DNA of 8,565 bases from Peptostreptococcaceae bacterium (GTDB lineage Bacteria; Bacillota_A; Clostridia; Peptostreptococcales; Acidaminobacteraceae). How positions within the stretch are numbered: the stretch's first letter is position 1; every line of letters begins with the position of its first letter. This document shows positions 6,037 to 8,565 of the stretch, one piece after another. Below the pieces are notes generated by a model. It saw only the letters and a program-made list of their open reading frames with translations. It was not told where the DNA came from and searched no databases. Position numbers and translations under genes: made by a program. The DNA lies in NCBI GenBank assembly GCA_013619035.1, contig JABXKX010000456.1, positions 1 to 8,565 of the forward strand, in the 5' to 3' direction.

Positions 6037-6390
6037 AGAGTAGTGTTATAAGAACTTGTGTATTGTTTATTAATCGCTATCAGAACACATGGTCAGCATA
6101 AAAAAAGGTGTATATTGTCTTCGAATAAAATAGAATTTAATAAACCGCTTTTTATCAAACTAACACGATGCCAAACTAAAGAAATAAAAGCGAATAAGAG
6201 TGATTACTTCCTTTTGAAGACATCTAATTTATAAAATCGAATGAATGTTTTCCGGTTAATTTCAGAGCAGTATGTATCGAGGTTGAGGAATGCAATTTTC
6301 AATATTTTTAACAGTCAAAGAAGTTTCTTATTCAATGAAATGTAAGAATGCTATTTTACTATAATTAACAATTGTTCTATAGTGGTTGTG
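6037..6390. other. Intergenic stretch without a supported gene
   Basis: This is the divergent space between the 51-codon gene and the riboswitch-controlled gene. Short open frames on both strands (about 24-36 codons) lack a usable start with a ribosome binding site. No tRNA-like or clear terminator structure was seen. A TATAAT at 6360-6365 has no matching -35. It may hold operators for either flanking promoter, or the decayed end of an older gene. Confidence 0.5.
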
Positions 6391-6419
6391 TTGACAAGGG
6401 CTGTTCTATATGGTAATCT
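6391..6419 (+). promoter_or_regulatory. Strong sigma-A-type promoter of the riboswitch/YD-repeat gene
   Basis: A perfect -35 TTGACA (6391-6396) is followed, 17 bases later, by TAATCT (6414-6419), which matches the -10 consensus at four of six positions. Transcription should start near 6426, about 25 bases before the riboswitch core and 180 bases before the start codon. The strong promoter with a long structured leader fits control by attenuation. Confidence 0.8.
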
Positions 6420-6444
6420 TTTGAAGTGAAACAAGTATTTATGC

Positions 6445-6534
6445 GAACTAAAAAGGCAAAACAAGAGAAATCTTGTGACGCAAAACTAAAGGGTCTAAGC
6501 ACTTATGTGTATGATAGCCAGTTTCAGTAACTGT
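6445..6534 (+). promoter_or_regulatory. c-di-GMP-I (GEMM-I) riboswitch aptamer
   Basis: The leader carries the GEMM-I motif elements in the right order. AAGGCAAA (6453-6460) is followed by the stem ACAAGA/TCTTGT (6461-6466, 6471-6476) capped by a GAAA tetraloop, as expected for the tetraloop of the tetraloop-receptor contact. Then come GACGCAAAACTA (6477-6488) and GGGTCTAA (6491-6498). A second hairpin GCAC-TTAT-GTGT (6499-6510) precedes ATGATAGCCAGTTT (6511-6524), resembling the conserved ATGGTAGCCGGGTT element. One position departs from the usual form: A6485 stands where G (GCAAAGC) is common, leaving an A-C mismatch to C6457. Known aptamers of this class bind cyclic di-GMP and control adhesins, motility and secreted proteins. 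Whether this copy switches on or off cannot be settled from sequence alone. Confidence 0.83.
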
Positions 6535-6543
6535 ATAAGGAGT

Positions 6544-6576
6544 TCTCTATGTCTCTTTAGGCATGGGGATTTTTTT
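6544..6576 (+). terminator. Riboswitch-controlled intrinsic terminator in the leader
   Basis: TCTCTATGTC (6544-6553) pairs with GGCATGGGGA (6560-6569) over 10 bp including three G-U pairs, with loop TCTTTA. T7 (6570-6576) follows, just 11 bases after the aptamer and 29 bases before the start codon. Its 5' arm starts inside AGTTC (6541-6545), which is complementary to GAACT (6445-6449) at the aptamer's 5' edge. A competing pairing that links ligand state to termination is therefore possible (inference). Confidence 0.8.
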
Positions 6577-6605
6577 ATACCCAGAAGAATTTGTGGAGGG
6601 AATAA

Positions 6606-8565
6606 ATGAAGAAAAGAATTATATCTTTAACACTTATTGTGATGATGTTATTACAATCAATTATGCCAGCATTTGCAGAAAGTAGACCAATATATGATCC
6701 GCTAGCAGTACTGGATTTACTAAATGATAGACAAACGCCATCGGTAAATTTCCCAACCACTGGTGGCGGTATTCAAATGCCGAGTTTGCCGGACGGTTCG
6801 TCATCACCGCTAGCGAGTAGACCTAGCGAACTGATTACAGGTCCTAATGCTAGTAGCAGAATTCAAAATATGGTTGATCCAAAAACTGGGACATTACAGT
6901 TAGAAGTAAATGATATTTTTGTAGATGCTCTTGGATATGATTTAACACTCACAAGATATCAATCCGATTCAGTTGGTGCGTTTGGTCAGGGATGGGATTT
7001 AAACTTATATACAGAACTCAAAATGTATGCAGGTTACGATATAGCAGAGGTTCGTATCGATGGTACAAAGAGAGCATTTGAATTTGTAAAAGATACCAAT
7101 AGTGACGTCACATCTTATGATGGTGATCCTATGGTAAATTATAAATTACATGAGGGTCATTATAAAACAGCTGCTGGAGATACGTTAGAGAGAATCTCTA
7201 AATCCGAATATAAAGTGACAACAAAAACAGGCGATGTTCTGGTTTACTACGGTTATTTTGCACCTTGGCGAGAAAATGACGTCATGGAAGGTCAGTTAAT
7301 TAAAAGGACAGACCGTTTTGGCAACACTCTTTCTTATGAGTACGATTCTAGCGGTCGATTAAAAGCGCTGATAAATGGTGAAAGAAGACTTGAAATTACG
7401 TATAACTCAAATGGTTTTATATCAGAAATGATTGATCCTATGGGAAATAAAGTGAGTTTTACTTACTCTGGAAATAAACTTGTTTCAGTAAGTCATTTGG
7501 ACGGTATGGTTTCAGCTTATGGCTATACAAACAATAAATTGACAAGTATTACTGAAAAGGGTTTTACAAGTGAGTTTATCTATTCTGGTGATCAAATTTC
7601 AACAGCGACAGTAGATGATGAAGTCGTTTATACTTATTCATATGGTGCAGAAACTGTTGTTACGGATGTAAATGGTGGTACTGAGCGGTTTAAATATTCT
7701 GATGATCATTTGGTTGAATACACCGATAGACTGGGTGATGTTTATACTTATGTGTATTCTGATGATTGTTTAATCGAAGAAACCTCAAAAGCAGGTACTG
7801 TTTTTTATGAGTATGAAGAGGATCATCTGGTAAAGAAGATAGATATTTTTGCTAGAGAAACGACTTATACTTATGAAGATGAACTTCTAATAACAGAATC
7901 AAATGAACTGGGTACAACTTCATATGTTTATGAAAATAGACAGTTAAAAACAAAAAAAGATAAGTTAGGTACGGAGACTTTTACATACAATGGGATGGGT
8001 TTGGTTTCGAGTGTTACTAACAAGGCTGGAGACACAACAAGTTTTGAGTATGATTCTTATGGTTATTTAACGTCCAAAGACTTTTCGGGTCGTTTGACAA
8101 CATATGTATATGATGTCATTGGTCGATTATCAGAAGAAACATCAGCTGAAGGTGAAAAAACAAACTTCACTTACAATCTTTATGGTGAAACGTCTATTAA
8201 TGACCATATCTATGAATACGACAGTACTGGAAGAGTTATAAGGATTTCATCTCCAGGGTATGAGAAGACTTACACTTTCTCAGGCAGGTTTGCTGATACA
8301 GTCATTGAAAACAACAAAACAACAACCTTTGAAAGAGATGCACTTGGTCAAGTGATCAAACTCAATGGTGATACAGAAACCAGTTATGTTTATGATGCTT
8401 CAGGGAGAGTTGTTAAAGTTGAAGAAGATGAAATCATAGAGTATACATACGGAGATGATTATAACACCGTAAGAACTAGAGATGGTGAAATGGTGACCGT
8501 ACTAGATACTTTAGATAGACCTGTTACTGTTACAGATCACAGAGGAAGAACAGTAACTGTCTCTT
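6606..8565 (+). CDS. Secreted Rhs/YD-repeat protein, N-terminal 653 residues (3' partial)
   Basis: The open frame runs from ATG 6606 to the window edge without a stop, so at least 653 residues are coded and the C-terminus is missing. The start is supported by GGAGGG (6595-6600) five bases upstream. A signal peptide is clear: MKKR, a hydrophobic core (ISLTLIVMMLLQ), and an AFA cleavage motif after residue 24. A Pro/Ser/Gly-rich linker (about 25-80) follows, then a DUF6531-like Rhs N-terminal region (about 80-230; DLTLTRYQSDSVGAFGQGWD at 112-131). From about 234 onward there are many YD-type repeats of about 20 residues (YEYDSSGRL, YVYDVIGRL, YEYDSTGRV, YVYDASGRV), which in Rhs/teneurin-type proteins build a hollow beta cage. 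WapA-like Gram-positive relatives are surface or secreted proteins, often ending in a variable toxin domain; that end is outside the window. Expression is probably set by the c-di-GMP riboswitch and terminator in its leader. Confidence 0.93.
   Translation, partial: MKKRIISLTLIVMMLLQSIMPAFAESRPIYDPLAVLDLLNDRQTPSVNFPTTGGGIQMPSLPDGSSSPLASRPSELITGPNASSRIQNMVDPKTGTLQLEVNDIFVDALGYDLTLTRYQSDSVGAFGQGWDLNLYTELKMYAGYDIAEVRIDGTKRAFEFVKDTNSDVTSYDGDPMVNYKLHEGHYKTAAGDTLERISKSEYKVTTKTGDVLVYYGYFAPWRENDVMEGQLIKRTDRFGNTLSYEYDSSGRLKALINGERRLEITYNSNGFISEMIDPMGNKVSFTYSGNKLVSVSHLDGMVSAYGYTNNKLTSITEKGFTSEFIYSGDQISTATVDDEVVYTYSYGAETVVTDVNGGTERFKYSDDHLVEYTDRLGDVYTYVYSDDCLIEETSKAGTVFYEYEEDHLVKKIDIFARETTYTYEDELLITESNELGTTSYVYENRQLKTKKDKLGTETFTYNGMGLVSSVTNKAGDTTSFEYDSYGYLTSKDFSGRLTTYVYDVIGRLSEETSAEGEKTNFTYNLYGETSINDHIYEYDSTGRVIRISSPGYEKTYTFSGRFADTVIENNKTTTFERDALGQVIKLNGDTETSYVYDASGRVVKVEEDEIIEYTYGDDYNTVRTRDGEMVTVLDTLDRPVTVTDHRGRTVTVS

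Noticed and set aside
6204..6314. Minus-strand open frame of about 36 codons with protein-like wording (NLDTYCSEINRKTF, FIRFYKLDVFKRK)
   Set aside because: It has no ATG and no ribosome binding site, and is closed by stops on both sides. It could be a scrap of a decayed gene, but I cannot name the family, so it is not annotated.
6120..6360. CRISPR, tRNA or other structured RNA in the gene-poor gap
   Set aside because: No regularly spaced repeats, no tRNA-like arm set and no stem followed by a T-run were found. Only short AT-rich palindromes such as AAGAA-GT-TTCTT occur.
6290..6364. Plus-strand 24-codon ORF (MQFSIFLTVKEVSYSMKC...) before the riboswitch promoter
   Set aside because: GAGG lies only one base before the ATG, too close to serve as an SD. 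No promoter was found and the frame is short, so chance is the likelier explanation in this AT-rich stretch.
6575..6760. 61-codon minus-strand ORF over the signal-peptide region of the YD-repeat gene
   Set aside because: It is a shadow of the secreted protein's 5' end. It runs through the leader's T-run and RBS and shows no domain or RBS.

Overview
The window is AT-rich DNA that uses the standard bacterial code (TGG for Trp, TGA as a stop). It has strong AGGAGG-type ribosome binding sites, an IS3/IS150-type insertion sequence, an OmpR-type regulator and a c-di-GMP-I riboswitch. Together these suggest a low-GC Gram-positive bacterium (Bacillota or a close relative). The exact taxon cannot be read from the sequence.

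Region 1 (1-4260, + strand) is a tightly packed signalling operon. It starts with the 3' part of a gene for a membrane-anchored extracytoplasmic protein, whose true start lies left of the window. An OmpR/PhoB-type response regulator follows, coupled to it through an ATGA stop/start overlap. Eight bases later comes a 722-residue hybrid histidine kinase with the order sensor - HAMP - HisKA - HATPase - Hpt - REC. The Hpt lies between the kinase core and the receiver, which is not the usual tripartite order.

Region 2 (4287-5808) is a complete IS150-group element on the minus strand. It has 24-bp imperfect inverted repeats, a 3-bp target duplication (AAA), orfA, and an orfB in the -1 frame with a DD(35)E catalytic triad. 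It has landed in the loop of the intrinsic terminator that originally separated the kinase gene from a convergent small gene; the two terminator arms now lie about 1.5 kb apart. Both ends of the element carry hairpins followed by T-runs that face incoming transcription. The hairpin at the orfA end also covers the orfA ribosome binding site.

Region 3 (5829-6036, - strand) is a 51-codon gene for a small, highly charged helical protein of unknown function. About 350 bases with no convincing gene follow.

Region 4 (6391-8565, + strand) is a regulated unit: a TTGACA-17-TAATCT promoter, a c-di-GMP-I (GEMM-I) riboswitch, an intrinsic terminator, a ribosome binding site, and a large gene that runs off the right edge. 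The gene encodes a secreted Rhs/YD-repeat protein with a signal peptide and a DUF6531-like N-terminal region. This is the clearest regulatory story in the window: an intracellular second messenger probably decides, by transcription attenuation, whether a large surface or secreted repeat protein is made.
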